From assembly GCA_937885575.1 (NCBI GenBank), contig CALABO010000015.1, positions 16,934 to 80,933 of the forward strand: 64,000 nt of DNA. Reading direction: 5' to 3'. Below, in pieces: positions 1-9,638 of this stretch. The DNA comes from an uncultured Pseudomonadota bacterium (GTDB lineage: Bacteria > Pseudomonadota > Alphaproteobacteria > Rs-D84). The notes beneath the pieces are model-generated. The model was not told the origin of the DNA, made no database searches, and saw nothing but the letters and a program-made list of their open reading frames with translations. How positions within the stretch are numbered: the stretch's first letter is position 1; every line of letters begins with the position of its first letter. A program made the position numbers and the translations under genes.

Positions 1-612
1 AAAGGTTTCACGAACATTATCTTCGACATCGCGTGTCATACCATACCGCCGGTCGTACATAGTTAGCAAAACGCCCAAAACATCTAATTCAGGGTTCCAT
101 TTTTGTTGAATACCCTTGATTGTATTTATAAGGTGTAAAACCCCCTCCAGCGCGAAAAATTCGCATTGCAGCGGTATAATCACATGATTCGCGGTCGTTA
201 ACGCGTTTAACGTGATATAACCCAAATTCGGTGGGCAATCCAGCAAGATATAATCATAATGTTCCATTATCGGCCGCAATGCATCACGCAGGCGATATTC
301 CTTGTTTTCCATATCCAGTAATTCAACTTCGGCCCCGGCAAGTGCCTGGGTCGACGGCAAAATATGCATACCCGGGACCGCGGTCGAAAGTATGTTTTCC
401 GCCGCACCGGACAGCCCCATAATCACATCATAAACACTTTGTGAATGCGAAGAACGAACAAACCCAAGTCCCGTTCCGGCATTACCTTGGGAATCCAAAT
501 CTATAAGCAAAACACGCTTTTTAATTGCGGCCAGCGATGCCCCAAGGTTTATTGCAGTCGTTGTTTTTCCAACACCACCCTTTTGATTTGCAAACGCGAT
601 AATTTCCGTCAT
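1..612 (-). CDS. parA: ParA/Soj chromosome-partitioning ATPase (3' end outside window)
   Basis: The reverse strand from the ATG at 612 reads MTEIIAFANQKGGVGKTT, with the deviant Walker A motif KGGVGKTT at residues 11-18. LLIDLDSQGN and a later LLDCPPNLG follow, the usual order in ParA/Soj ATPases that segregate chromosome origins with ParB. The frame is open for 204 codons to the window edge, so the C-terminus (about 60 residues in this family) and any parB lie outside. rsmG lies downstream of other genes here in many alphaproteobacterial mnmG-rsmG-parA-parB clusters; here rsmG (734-1306) is just upstream in the same direction, consistent with that arrangement, while mnmG is 19 kb away. Confidence 0.95.
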   Translation of the reverse strand, partial: MTEIIAFANQKGGVGKTTTAINLGASLAAIKKRVLLIDLDSQGNAGTGLGFVRSSHSQSVYDVIMGLSGAAENILSTAVPGMHILPSTQALAGAEVELLDMENKEYRLRDALRPIMEHYDYILLDCPPNLGYITLNALTTANHVIIPLQCEFFALEGVLHLINTIKGIQQKWNPELDVLGVLLTMYDRRYGMTRDVEDNVRETF

Positions 613-733
613 TTTCCACACCTTCCTTTTATTGTTTTAGAGTATATACGCGAAATTTGACACGGTCAAGAAATAAAAGATTAAATAAAAAAACACAATA
701 AAATCAACAAGATATTTATTGTTTCACGTGAAA

Positions 734-1306
734 TTACCGACCGAATCGCACAATTATTATAAACCCGTCACCGGTCTTGGACGGTATCAAATCATAATCA
801 AACCGATATTTCTTTTTCGCATCGGCAATTTCACGTTCAATTTCCCGACCTTTTAGTAAAAAAAGCCGGCAATTTACCCCACGAACATAATCCATAATTT
901 TAACAAGTGGTGCAAATGCGCGTGCGGTTATAACAAAATTCCCGGGTTTTTTGTTATTTTTATTCAAAAAAGCCGGAAAAAAGTTTTCGACGCGCCCGTG
1001 ATAAATTGTTAAATTATCAAGTTCAAGTTTTGTTTTTAATTCATTTAGAAAAGAAACTTTTTTGCCAATCGATTCGATACAGGTGACATTCCAACCCAAA
1101 ATCGCCAAAACAACGCCCGGGAAACCCGCGCCCGAACCAAAATCAATTACATTTACATCCGCCGGTAAAACATCCACCAATTGCGCCGAATCAGCAAAGT
1201 GCCGGTTTTCCAGGTCACCCAAGGTGCCGCGCGCCACAAGATTCATACGCGAATTCCAATCGCGTAAAATTTCCGCATAACGTGCAAATTTTTCTTTACT
1301 ATTCAT
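734..1306 (-). CDS. rsmG: 16S rRNA (guanine-N7)-methyltransferase RsmG
   Basis: The 190-residue product matches the RsmG/GidB family, which methylates G527 of 16S rRNA using S-adenosylmethionine. The SAM-binding loop GSGAGFPG is at about residues 57-64, preceded by NRHFADS, a conserved family signature. The frame could extend 11 codons upstream, but MNSKEKF at 1306 gives the normal family N-terminus and leaves 26 bases for the divergent gene. It sits directly upstream of parA in the same direction with a 121-base gap holding no other gene. The family assignment is secure; the exact start is less so. Confidence 0.93.
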   Translation of the reverse strand: MNSKEKFARYAEILRDWNSRMNLVARGTLGDLENRHFADSAQLVDVLPADVNVIDFGSGAGFPGVVLAILGWNVTCIESIGKKVSFLNELKTKLELDNLTIYHGRVENFFPAFLNKNNKKPGNFVITARAFAPLVKIMDYVRGVNCRLFLLKGREIEREIADAKKKYRFDYDLIPSKTGDGFIIIVRFGR

Positions 1307-1332
1307 ATTATTATTGTAGCATAATTTTACAA

Positions 1333-2943
1333 ATGGCAAAATTAAAAACGATATTTTTTATTGGTTTATTCGCGGCGGTTGGCATTTTGGCCTATGTCGC
1401 GTCTTCGCGTATGATTTCAACCGGCGATTTTGTGGAATCTGGCGAATTACAGCCGACAAAATACGGCGCTTTTTTGGCGGCCCAGCACGCGATTTATGCA
1501 AATGATTTTAACAGTGCGAACGAATTCCTTGCCGATTTCGCCGATGTTGAATATGATGTCGCCCAAGAAACACGCGCACTGGTTGAATTTTTATCCGGCA
1601 AAATCCCAACAAATATAGAAAAATTTGCCGACAAAAAAGAAATATCATCACAAATAATGTACGATGCGTATTTGGCGAAAAACGACCGTTGGGCCGATAT
1701 GTATAAACGGTTCTATACGAACAAATCCGCCGTATACACGCCTTTTCGTGTTTGGTCCGGCGTTGGCGCGGGGCATACGGACGAAGTGTTAAAATTTATC
1801 GAAAAATCCGAATCAAATCCCGCATGGAAAATGTTTGTGCGCGGGCAAATCTATGCCGAATCGGGCGATTTTGAAAAGGCCGCCGGCGCGTTCGCAAATG
1901 TACCAACGGGGTTCATGAATATGAACGATTATATTTACGTTATGTCGTTCTATCGGGCGCATGGCATGGACGAAAATGCCGAAATGTTGCGAAAAACTTT
2001 TTCATCAACGCCGGGCGGTATGTTTTTGTCATATTATGAAGATATTCCGGATTGGAAAGAAAATTTTGCAGGTATAAAAAACGAATTGGCATTTAATGTT
2101 GTTCAAAACGTTTCACATACGCAAATTATGCTTTATTCGGACCTTTCGGTATTGATGTTGCGTTTTGCGCAAATAATCGGTCCAGAAACGCAATTCTTTC
2201 AAGATATGATAAATTACTACACCGGACAGTTTTTCGTGAATACACACGGGAATTATGTGCGTTATTTTGATTCTATATCGATGGGCAGCCCGTTTTACTT
2301 GTTCGCACAAATGCAAACCGTGGATTCGGTTGATGAAATTAAAAAGATTTTAAGCGCGCACCAATTATTTATCCCGGCGTTAAATAAAATCGTTGCGGAA
2401 TACATCAGGGCAGGGGACAAATCGTCCGCGCTGCGCGCCATAAATCGGACATTGGATAATGAAAAACTTTCTGATTCGGGGCGTGCATATTTGCTAAAAC
2501 GGCGCGCGTTTGTGTATATGATGTTTGGCGATTTAGAACGCGCGCAGACCGATATTCACGATGTTTCAAAAATGCAAATCATTGACCCAGAGATTTTGGC
2601 GATTCAGGCACGCATTTGGGCGGCCCAGAATCGTGAAATTGAAAACGCATATAACTATGCAATGGCGATGGTAAAGCGCGACCCGATGGATGTGGTTGCA
2701 TGGGATACGGTTGCGGTGGTTGTTGGTGTACGTGAAGGCGACAGCGCGGCACTTGAAATACTTGAAAAAATTGGTGGCGCGGCGGATACTTGTTCGGCGT
2801 TATTTGAACATTTGGGTGACGCGTATATTGCAACGGGGAAAAACGATTTGGCGCGCGATGCGTATAATCGCGCAATCGAACTTGCCGAAGACGGATTGGT
2901 TATTGTTCCAAACATAAAGAAAAAAATAAGGAAAATAAAATGA
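1333..2943 (+). CDS. Membrane-anchored TPR-like protein of unknown function
   Basis: This 536-residue protein begins MAKLKTIFFIGLFAAVG, a single membrane-spanning segment at about residues 5-22. The rest looks periplasmic or cytoplasmic and is built of helix pairs typical of tetratricopeptide repeats, for example GQIYAESGDFEKAAGAFANV and, near the C-terminus, HLGDAYIATGKNDLARDAY. I do not recognise a named family. The start at 1333 was chosen because the TM segment follows directly; an upstream in-frame ATG at 1282 would add 17 odd residues inside rsmG. The last codons overlap gpsA as ATGA, so the two are probably translationally coupled. Confidence 0.8.
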   Translation: MAKLKTIFFIGLFAAVGILAYVASSRMISTGDFVESGELQPTKYGAFLAAQHAIYANDFNSANEFLADFADVEYDVAQETRALVEFLSGKIPTNIEKFADKKEISSQIMYDAYLAKNDRWADMYKRFYTNKSAVYTPFRVWSGVGAGHTDEVLKFIEKSESNPAWKMFVRGQIYAESGDFEKAAGAFANVPTGFMNMNDYIYVMSFYRAHGMDENAEMLRKTFSSTPGGMFLSYYEDIPDWKENFAGIKNELAFNVVQNVSHTQIMLYSDLSVLMLRFAQIIGPETQFFQDMINYYTGQFFVNTHGNYVRYFDSISMGSPFYLFAQMQTVDSVDEIKKILSAHQLFIPALNKIVAEYIRAGDKSSALRAINRTLDNEKLSDSGRAYLLKRRAFVYMMFGDLERAQTDIHDVSKMQIIDPEILAIQARIWAAQNREIENAYNYAMAMVKRDPMDVVAWDTVAVVVGVREGDSAALEILEKIGGAADTCSALFEHLGDAYIATGKNDLARDAYNRAIELAEDGLVIVPNIKKKIRKIK

Positions 2944-3806
2944 AGGTTGGTATTATTGGCGCAGGCGCATGGGGAAGTGCCATTGCACACGTTATTGCAC
3001 GTGGGGAATCAAGTGTAATTTTATGGTCTTTTGACGGTGAATACGCGCATTTTGATGGCACAAAATTACCAAACAATGTAAAAATAACGCAGGATTTGAC
3101 AGAATTAAAATCTTGCGACGCATGGATTGCGGTGACACCGGCGGCATTTTTTCGTGAAACAATGGCCAGGGCAGGGTGCCATTATAACAAACAACCAATT
3201 ATAATTTGCACCAAAGGCGCAGAACCCAAAACCGGCAAGTTTATGACAGAGGTTTTAAACGAAACGATTAAACCTGCAAAAAAGAATATCGGTGTACTTT
3301 CCGGTCCACAATTCGCGGCCGAGGTTGCACGCGGTGTTCCAACGGGTTCAACGCTTGCGGGGGGCAAAGAGATTCAACGTATTGGATTAAAGATATTTCA
3401 CAAAATGTATATCAGTCCAACACGCGATGTAATCGGAACGGAGATATGTGGTGTCGGCAAAAACGCGGTGGCGGTTATAAATGGATATTACAACGTAAAA
3501 CGCAAAGGTGAAAATGAATCCGCGTTTTATATAACCACCGCATGGAAAGAGGTTATAAAAATCGGCCTTAAAATGGGCGCAAAATTGGAAACATTTTCTG
3601 ATTTGTGTGGTATTGGGGATTTAATTTTGACGGCGACATCAACCACCAGTCGTAATTTTTCCGCCGGTGTCGCAATTGCCAATGGTGAAAAACCGGTCGG
3701 CACGGTCGAAGGTTTGTCGGCACTTAGCGCACTTGTCAAAAAAGCAGGTAAAGCACGTGTAAATGTTCCGTTTTTATCGAACATGTATGAAAAACTTTCT
3801 AAATAA
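2940..3806 (+). CDS. gpsA: Glycerol-3-phosphate dehydrogenase [NAD(P)+]
   Basis: GpsA reduces dihydroxyacetone phosphate to sn-glycerol 3-phosphate, the backbone for phospholipid synthesis. The N-terminus carries the dinucleotide-binding GAGAWGSA at residues 7-14. The family motifs LSGPQFAAEVARG and GVGKNAVAV (catalytic lysine region) follow, then CGIGDLILTATS and the C-terminal VEGLSAL. At 288 residues it is shorter than the usual 330 or so, mainly through a compact N-terminal domain, but no key motif is missing. Its ATG overlaps the stop of the TPR-like gene. It converges on the ABC permease gene with a one-base gap and no obvious terminator. Confidence 0.95.
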   Translation: MKVGIIGAGAWGSAIAHVIARGESSVILWSFDGEYAHFDGTKLPNNVKITQDLTELKSCDAWIAVTPAAFFRETMARAGCHYNKQPIIICTKGAEPKTGKFMTEVLNETIKPAKKNIGVLSGPQFAAEVARGVPTGSTLAGGKEIQRIGLKIFHKMYISPTRDVIGTEICGVGKNAVAVINGYYNVKRKGENESAFYITTAWKEVIKIGLKMGAKLETFSDLCGIGDLILTATSTTSRNFSAGVAIANGEKPVGTVEGLSALSALVKKAGKARVNVPFLSNMYEKLSK

Positions 3807-3807
3807 A

Positions 3808-5025
3808 TTATTCATATCGCAAACTGTCGATTGGGTTTAGTTTCGCGGCCTTTATTGCCGGAACAACGCCGGATGCAAGGCCGACAACGACCGCAACGGT
3901 TATCGAAAGCGCAACAGGCCATAAACTAAATGGAACATTATACCCAAGGATAAATCGCCCAACACCTTGGGCAAGTCCAACCCCAAGGACAAGACCAATC
4001 ATCGAACCGATGAACGATATCATTATCGATTCCGCCAAAAATTGCGTTATTATGTGACGTTCGCGTGCGCCGATGGCCTTGCGGATTCCGATTTCGCGCG
4101 TGCGTTCCGCAACAGACACCAGCATCATATTCATAATTCCAATCGCACCAACAAGCAATGACACCGCCGCAATCGCAATCAGCAATAATTTCAAATACCC
4201 CGTCACCGTTGTCATTGTTTCCATTATTTGTCGCATATCCATAATCATAAAATCGTCTTCATCGCCGTCTTTTAATCGGTGCCGGTCGCGGAGCAGGGCG
4301 GAAACTTGGTCAATCACAACGGAATTATCCGCATCTTGGAAAAGTTTAAGCGCAATCATACTAACAGAATTCGGAAATGGGCTGCCTTGCAAACGTTTTT
4401 TTAGTGTTGTAATTGGTATCATAACCATATCGTCTTGGGAACCCATCGCCGTATCGCCGCGTTCTTTGGCAACACCAACAATAACAAAAGGAACGTTTTG
4501 AATACGAATAACTTCACCAACCGGGTTTTTATCCATACCAAGTTCCGTCGCCGTTTTCGGTCCAATCACCGCGTATGTTGATGCATTGCGAACGGCCGCA
4601 TCATCAAAAAACGCGCCGTATTCGATATCAACACTTTGCACGGTTGTGTAATCAGGATAGACACCAATCATTGATGTTGCCCAATTTTTGTTTCCATATA
4701 CAACCTGGGCACCAGATGCCTGAACGGGTGTGATTGCCGCGACATCGGGCAATTTTGCAATTATTGCGGCGTCATCGGTGGTAAGTGTTTGGCGGTTTCC
4801 GGTTCGCACGCCGCCTATGCGCGCCGCGCCTGCACGGATAACGATTGTGTTTGTGCCAAGTGATGAAAATTGGTCGGTGATTTCTGTTTGCACCGTTTCG
4901 CCGACCGCAACCATTATCACGACCGCCAACACACCAATGATTATCCCAAGCACGGTCAGAAATGAACGAATTTTATTCGCACTTATTGAAAGCCAAGATT
5001 CTTTTATTATGTCGTTAAAGGTCAT
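3808..5025 (-). CDS. MacB-type ABC transporter permease (FtsX-like)
   Basis: The 405-residue protein has the MacB/FtsX permease topology: one TM segment near the N-terminus (FLTVLGIIIGVLAVVIM), a large periplasmic MacB-PCD domain of about 200 residues, then three TM segments. The last part ends with the typical VVPAIKAAKLNPIDSLRYE. It is the last gene of a four-gene minus-strand operon with the ATPase, the membrane fusion protein and an outer-membrane channel. Together these would form a tripartite MacAB-TolC-type pump for macrolides, peptides or lipids. In E. coli MacB the ATPase and permease are fused; here they are separate genes one base apart. The substrate cannot be inferred. Confidence 0.9.
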   Translation of the reverse strand: MTFNDIIKESWLSISANKIRSFLTVLGIIIGVLAVVIMVAVGETVQTEITDQFSSLGTNTIVIRAGAARIGGVRTGNRQTLTTDDAAIIAKLPDVAAITPVQASGAQVVYGNKNWATSMIGVYPDYTTVQSVDIEYGAFFDDAAVRNASTYAVIGPKTATELGMDKNPVGEVIRIQNVPFVIVGVAKERGDTAMGSQDDMVMIPITTLKKRLQGSPFPNSVSMIALKLFQDADNSVVIDQVSALLRDRHRLKDGDEDDFMIMDMRQIMETMTTVTGYLKLLLIAIAAVSLLVGAIGIMNMMLVSVAERTREIGIRKAIGARERHIITQFLAESIMISFIGSMIGLVLGVGLAQGVGRFILGYNVPFSLWPVALSITVAVVVGLASGVVPAIKAAKLNPIDSLRYE

Positions 5026-5026
5026 A

Positions 5027-5767
5027 TTATTTCCTGTGCGTTTTTCGGTTTAGTGCATCTTCGGTTTTTGGAACCGCGCCGTCATAATTTATTCGCCCGT
5101 CATAAATGTGGATAAGGCGGTTTGCATATTGCGCGGTGTCAAATTCGTGCGTTATCATAATTATTGTGATTCCCAAATCATTGTTCAGTTCTTTGAAAAA
5201 TTTTAAGATTTCGTTTCCCATTTTTGAATCCAGTGCGCCCGTCGGTTCGTCCGCCAAAATTAGTTTCGGGTCGCCCGCAAGTGCCCGCGCGATTGCGACG
5301 CGTTGCTTCATACCACCCGAAAGTTGCGTTGGTAAATATGTTTCAAAATTTTCAAGTCCCACGCGTCGCAACATTTCACGCGAACGGCGAATTCGTTCGT
5401 CCGGGGACATACCACGATACATTAGGGGCAACATTACATTGTCCAAAACATTTCGCTTTGACAACAGGTTAAAATTTTGAAAAACAAACCCGATATATTC
5501 GTTGCGAACAACCGCCAAATCATCCGGTGTCATATTCGTTATATTTTTTCCATACAATTCGTATACGCCGGATGTCGGCGTATCCAGCGCACCGATGATA
5601 TTCATACATGTTGATTTTCCGGAACCAGATGGCCCCATAATTGCAACAAATTCACCGGCGGAAATATCAAATGTCACATCAAACAAAACCTGTTGCACAC
5701 CACCGATTTCCAACGGAAAACTTTTGCAAATTTTATTCATCGAAATTATGTTTTGTGTCTTTTTCAT
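5027..5767 (-). CDS. MacB/LolD-type ABC transporter ATPase
   Basis: This 246-residue nucleotide-binding subunit has Walker A GPSGSGKST, Q-loop FVFQNFNLL, the signature LSGGMKQRVAIARAL and Walker B LILADEPTGALD, followed by the H-loop MITHE. It belongs to the MacB/LolD class of type VII ABC exporters. The signature has GGMKQR where most relatives have GGQQQR, a mild deviation. It is encoded between the fusion protein and permease genes and should energise the same complex at the inner membrane. Confidence 0.93.
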   Translation of the reverse strand: MKKTQNIISMNKICKSFPLEIGGVQQVLFDVTFDISAGEFVAIMGPSGSGKSTCMNIIGALDTPTSGVYELYGKNITNMTPDDLAVVRNEYIGFVFQNFNLLSKRNVLDNVMLPLMYRGMSPDERIRRSREMLRRVGLENFETYLPTQLSGGMKQRVAIARALAGDPKLILADEPTGALDSKMGNEILKFFKELNNDLGITIIMITHEFDTAQYANRLIHIYDGRINYDGAVPKTEDALNRKTHRK

Positions 5768-5772
5768 TTGCC

Positions 5773-6957
5773 TTAGAACGGTCCGCGCCGGCGCGCAGCG
5801 GTTGCGGCGGAACTTGTTGATTGACCAACGCGTCCAACGATTATGCGGTCATCCGCCTTTAATTCATCGGACACAATTTGTGTTTCGGTTGCGGTAATTA
5901 AACCCTTGGTGTATTTAATAAACACCGGTTTTCCATCGCGCAGGACCGCAATGTATTCGTTTGGACTTACATTGTCCGGCGCATCCACGATGATATTTTT
6001 GAAATTACGAACAAGAAACGCCGCGTTTTGTGTTTTCCAAACATCGGCCGCCGAATCTATCATTATCGTCACAAACGCGGTCATACCGGGCATAAGGTTC
6101 AAATCAGAATTATCCACATCAATCACAACGGTATATACCACGACATTTGATGTTGTTGTCGGCGAAAGACGAACCTGTTTCACGATACCGTTAAATGTTT
6201 TTCGTGGATACGCATCAACGGTAAATGTGACATTTTGACCTTCTTTGATAACACCAATATCGGCCTCTGATACGGCGGTTTCAATTTGCATTTTCGATAA
6301 ATCTTCGGCAATTTCAAACAGGTCCGGGGTTTGAAACGACGCGGCAACTGTTTGACCTTTATCAACCTTGCGCGAAATAACCGTGCCATCGACCGGCGAA
6401 GTTATTGTTGCATACGAAAGGTTCGTCACCGCGCGTTCATATTGCGATTCCATACGCTTTACACTTTGTGCGGCCTGTTCATAATTGGTTTGTGATTGTT
6501 CCATTTCCGCGCGTGCAATATATCCGGAATCATACAGCGTTTTATTTCGTTCATAATCATTTTTCGCAAGGTTTAATTGCGATTTCGCCGATTCCAATGC
6601 GGCAAGCGATTCATCAACGGTCGCCTGTAATACAGATGGTTCGATTTCAAGCAATAATTGCCCCTTGGTCACGCGCGAATTATAATCGACATAGATGTTT
6701 TCAATTGTGCCGGAAACTTGCGAACCAACACTTACGGTATTTACCGGGTTTATTTCGCCGGTTGCGGTCACAACATGTTTTATATCACCACGCGTGACAC
6801 CAACGGTCACATATTCAACCTTGTCACCAATTGACGTGATAATCCACCATGTGCCGCCAATCAATAAAATTATGACGACCGCAAGCGCCCACCATTTGTG
6901 TCGCCAAATCCAACCAAAAAATCGACGAATAAAAGACCGCCTTTTTTCTTTTGCCAT
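5773..6957 (-). CDS. MacA/HlyD-family periplasmic membrane fusion protein
   Basis: The 394-residue protein begins with a basic stretch and one TM anchor (WWALAVVIILLIGGTWWII, about residues 19-37). A biotinyl-lipoyl-like region (VSVGSQVSGTIENIYVD), a coiled-coil hairpin (about residues 115-180) and a beta-barrel domain follow, the standard layout of MacA-type adaptors. It links the inner-membrane ABC subunits with the outer-membrane channel encoded upstream. Its ATG shares a base with the TAA stop of the tolC-like gene (TAATG), so translation is likely coupled. It ends in an arginine-rich tail (AATAARRRGPF). Confidence 0.92.
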   Translation of the reverse strand: MAKEKRRSFIRRFFGWIWRHKWWALAVVIILLIGGTWWIITSIGDKVEYVTVGVTRGDIKHVVTATGEINPVNTVSVGSQVSGTIENIYVDYNSRVTKGQLLLEIEPSVLQATVDESLAALESAKSQLNLAKNDYERNKTLYDSGYIARAEMEQSQTNYEQAAQSVKRMESQYERAVTNLSYATITSPVDGTVISRKVDKGQTVAASFQTPDLFEIAEDLSKMQIETAVSEADIGVIKEGQNVTFTVDAYPRKTFNGIVKQVRLSPTTTSNVVVYTVVIDVDNSDLNLMPGMTAFVTIMIDSAADVWKTQNAAFLVRNFKNIIVDAPDNVSPNEYIAVLRDGKPVFIKYTKGLITATETQIVSDELKADDRIIVGRVGQSTSSAATAARRRGPF

Positions 6958-8282
6958 TATTGTTCCTTTTCTATTTCCGATTTTATGTCGCCAATGGCAA
7001 GTGCCACCGCCGCACGCTTTACAAACAAATCATATTTCGCCGCGTTGTTTTGCTTTTGCGCGGACACAAGTTCCGATTGCGCCGTTTGCCAATCAAGCAT
7101 TGTTGCGCGTCCAACCCGATACATGCCGGCGGTCACGCGTTCTGATTCCGTGGCAGATTTTAGTAATGTTTCCGTTTGTGATAGAACGGTCTGGGCGGTT
7201 TTGTAATTTTGATACGCCGTGAATACATCAAGCGTTGCATTGTCTTTCGTTGTGCGCAGATTTTCCGTTGCCGCATCATATGATGCCGTTGCACTTTTTA
7301 CGCCATACATATTTGCAAACCCGGCGAATATCGGCATGGTTGCACGGATACCAATACTGCCGCCGGTATGTGCATTGTCGTCATAAATATAATCACGATT
7401 GTTGTCGCGCCACGAAAGTGTTCCGGTCGCACTTATACTTGGTAAATTTTTTAGGAACATCGAATTACGCCGATGCCACGCGGCATCTTTGTTTGCCGCC
7501 GCACGCAGCAGGTCAGGGCGCTTTTCACGCGCAATCGCGATAAGTTCATCAATGCCACGATTTTCGCGCACATGCCCAAAATCGCCCGACATATCCGCAA
7601 TTGTAATTTCGCCGTCCGCCGGAAAAGAAAGTTTCGTAAGCAGCACACCTTTGGCCACCGCGCGATTATTTTTTGCACGTTCCAAATCCAGATTGCGGCT
7701 TGCCATTGCGGTTTCCGCCTTTAATACATCGGCGCGCGCGACAACGCCGGCCTTATATTTTTTATTTGCTGTATCAAGTGCAACCTGGGCAACGGCGCGA
7801 AGTGACCGCGCGCTTTCAACATCCGCGTCCGCGTTTAGCAACGCGTAATATGCACCAATTACGCCGTATACATAGTTTTGAACACGGTCGTCATAGTCAA
7901 AACCCATCGCGCGCCATGTGGACGACAATTGGTTCAAATCAGCCAATCTTTTGCCGAAATCAAATATCAAATACGATGCGGAAATTGATGCACCATATTG
8001 CCAATCTTGCCAATCATGATTTTGATAGTTTTTTGCTATATCGGCACTTCCATTTACCGCCGGCAAATAACTTGCGTAGCCCGCGTTTTTATTGTATCGC
8101 GCGGATTCCATCGCATAATACGCCGACATGGTTTCCGGATTGCGACAAAGTCCAAGCTCAACCACCATGGACAAATCCAAAACTTTGTCCGGCACGCTTT
8201 TTCGCGACATACAATCATCGTTCCCGCCATGCGCGAACATAGGAATAAAAACCAGCAGTAAAGAAAGTTTTGTAAAATTCAT
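6957..8282 (-). CDS. TolC-family outer-membrane efflux protein
   Basis: A 441-residue outer-membrane factor with an N-terminal signal sequence (MNFTKLSLLLVFIPMFAHG). It shows the two-fold repeated OEP domain: helical stretches such as RNPETMSAYYAMESARY and VVARADVLKAETAMASRNLDLE recur in the second half as RVGRATMLDWQTAQSELVSAQ. It is the first gene of the tripartite efflux operon. A TATAAT (positions 8309-8314 on this strand) lies about 27 bases upstream of the start. Being first places the exit duct under the same control as its pump. Confidence 0.92.
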   Translation of the reverse strand: MNFTKLSLLLVFIPMFAHGGNDDCMSRKSVPDKVLDLSMVVELGLCRNPETMSAYYAMESARYNKNAGYASYLPAVNGSADIAKNYQNHDWQDWQYGASISASYLIFDFGKRLADLNQLSSTWRAMGFDYDDRVQNYVYGVIGAYYALLNADADVESARSLRAVAQVALDTANKKYKAGVVARADVLKAETAMASRNLDLERAKNNRAVAKGVLLTKLSFPADGEITIADMSGDFGHVRENRGIDELIAIAREKRPDLLRAAANKDAAWHRRNSMFLKNLPSISATGTLSWRDNNRDYIYDDNAHTGGSIGIRATMPIFAGFANMYGVKSATASYDAATENLRTTKDNATLDVFTAYQNYKTAQTVLSQTETLLKSATESERVTAGMYRVGRATMLDWQTAQSELVSAQKQNNAAKYDLFVKRAAVALAIGDIKSEIEKEQ

Positions 8283-8308
8283 TTCCCACTTGACCTTTTG
8301 GTGTTTTC

Positions 8309-8358
8309 ATTATATATTTTTTATGTTGAAAAATAAATTTATTTTGCTAGGATAAAAT
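8309..8358. promoter_or_regulatory. Divergent promoter region between efflux operon and tRNA-Cys
   Basis: On the minus strand TATAAT at 8309-8314 is a good -10 box for the tolC-like gene; the -35 box is poor. On the plus strand TAAAAT at 8353-8358 lies about 10 bases before tRNA-Cys. One exact TGTTGAAAA, the nonamer clustered at 42.9-43.06 kb, is at 8324-8332; a single copy may be chance. Confidence 0.45.
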
Positions 8359-8368
8359 GGCTATGCAT

Positions 8369-8442
8369 GGCTTGGTGGCAGAGTGGTTATGCAGAGGACT
8401 GCAAATCCTTGTATGCCGGTTCGATTCCGACCCAAGCCTCCA
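8369..8442 (+). tRNA. tRNA-Cys (GCA)
   Basis: The 74-base sequence folds as a cloverleaf with acceptor stem GGCTTGG/CCAAGCC, anticodon arm AGGA-CTGCAAA-TCCT (anticodon GCA) and T-loop TTCGATT. The CCA end is encoded. An intrinsic terminator follows 12 bases downstream. Confidence 0.97.
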
Positions 8443-8453
8443 ATTTTCAAAGG

Positions 8454-8474
8454 GCGACAATGTCGCTTTTTTTC
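8454..8474 (+). terminator. Intrinsic terminator of tRNA-Cys
   Basis: GCGAC-AAT-GTCGC stem (8454-8466) followed directly by seven or more T residues. It ends the tRNA-Cys transcript before recF. Confidence 0.85.
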
Positions 8475-8552
8475 TTTGTTTTCCGGGATTTTTTATACTT
8501 GCAAAACATCATAAAAGTTTTTAATCTGAATCAATAAATTATTGATAAAAAT

Positions 8553-9638
8553 ATGATAAAAAACCTTGCATTGACCAATTTTCGAAATCATACTTCGTGC
8601 CGTTTTGCGACGGGTGGGCACAGGAACATTATCATTACCGGTGCAAACGGAACCGGCAAGACCGCAATCATAGAGGCCGTATCCATGCTGTCCGGCGACC
8701 GCGGTATGCGTGGCGCACCAATGACAGATATTGCGCGTTTCGATGGCGATGGTGGTTTTTCAGTAATTGCGGAACTTTGTGATGATACGGAAATTTGTGT
8801 CTATTTTAACAACGGCGATTCAAACCGGCATGCGCGGGTTGACGGCGATGCGGTGACACTTTCCGATTTGGCGTCACACACACGCATTGTTTGGATAACC
8901 CCACGCGAAGACAGAATCTTTATTGATGCCGCGTCCGATAGGCGTGCGTTTTTTGATAGATTGGTCGCAAGTTTTGATTCCGCGCACGGCGGGCGCGTGG
9001 CGCGACATGCGAAATTGCTTTCCGAAAGGGCGGGTGCATTAAAGGCGGGTGCAAATGCAAAATGGGTTGATGCATTGGACGCGCAAATTGCCGCGACCGC
9101 GGTTGCGATTGCCGCTGCACGCATTCAATACGCCGGCGAAATAAATTTCTTTTTAACCGATGCCGCCGTTTCGGTTGATGGGTTGGTTGAATCGATGATT
9201 ATGGAATCCGGCGCGGGCGCGGCCGAAAGAAAGTATTTAGATTATCTTAGAAACAATCGCGAATTGGTAAATGACAAAATGGTTTTGGACGGTGTGAACA
9301 AATCGGACTTTGGGGTATTCAACCGCGAATTAAATTTGCCGGCGAACCTTACCAGCACCGGCCAACAGAAAACATTGTTATTAAAAATGATATTGGCGCA
9401 TGCGAAACTTGTTCATACCAAGACAGGTGCAAATCCGATAATCTTGCTTGACGAAGCGGTTGCGCATTTGGATAAAAACGCGCGCAAAAAATTATTTGAC
9501 GAACTGCGCGATGCATCGGCCCAGGTTTGGGCAACCGGCATAGATGCGGATAATTTTGCTGATATTTCGGACGCAACATTTGTCACTTGCACAAGGGATA
9601 AAGTAAGTCCTATAATCGGTGGACAAGGGGAAGAATAA
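8553..9638 (+). CDS. recF: DNA replication and repair protein RecF
   Basis: RecF is an SMC-like ATPase that helps load RecA at gaps through RecFOR. The 361-residue product has Walker A GANGTGKT at residues 30-37, directly after the family N-terminus MIKNLALTNFRNHTSC. Near the C-terminus are the ABC-type signature LTSTGQQKTLL and Walker B with D-loop IILLDEAVAHLD. Length is normal for the family. It abuts sspB (TAA then ATG). RecF is often found near dnaA, dnaN and gyrB; here gyrB is 50 kb away. Confidence 0.95.
   Translation: MIKNLALTNFRNHTSCRFATGGHRNIIITGANGTGKTAIIEAVSMLSGDRGMRGAPMTDIARFDGDGGFSVIAELCDDTEICVYFNNGDSNRHARVDGDAVTLSDLASHTRIVWITPREDRIFIDAASDRRAFFDRLVASFDSAHGGRVARHAKLLSERAGALKAGANAKWVDALDAQIAATAVAIAAARIQYAGEINFFLTDAAVSVDGLVESMIMESGAGAAERKYLDYLRNNRELVNDKMVLDGVNKSDFGVFNRELNLPANLTSTGQQKTLLLKMILAHAKLVHTKTGANPIILLDEAVAHLDKNARKKLFDELRDASAQVWATGIDADNFADISDATFVTCTRDKVSPIIGGQGEE

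Noticed and set aside
231..660. Two small plus-strand frames opposite parA
   Set aside because: They lie wholly or mostly antisense to the clear parA coding sequence.
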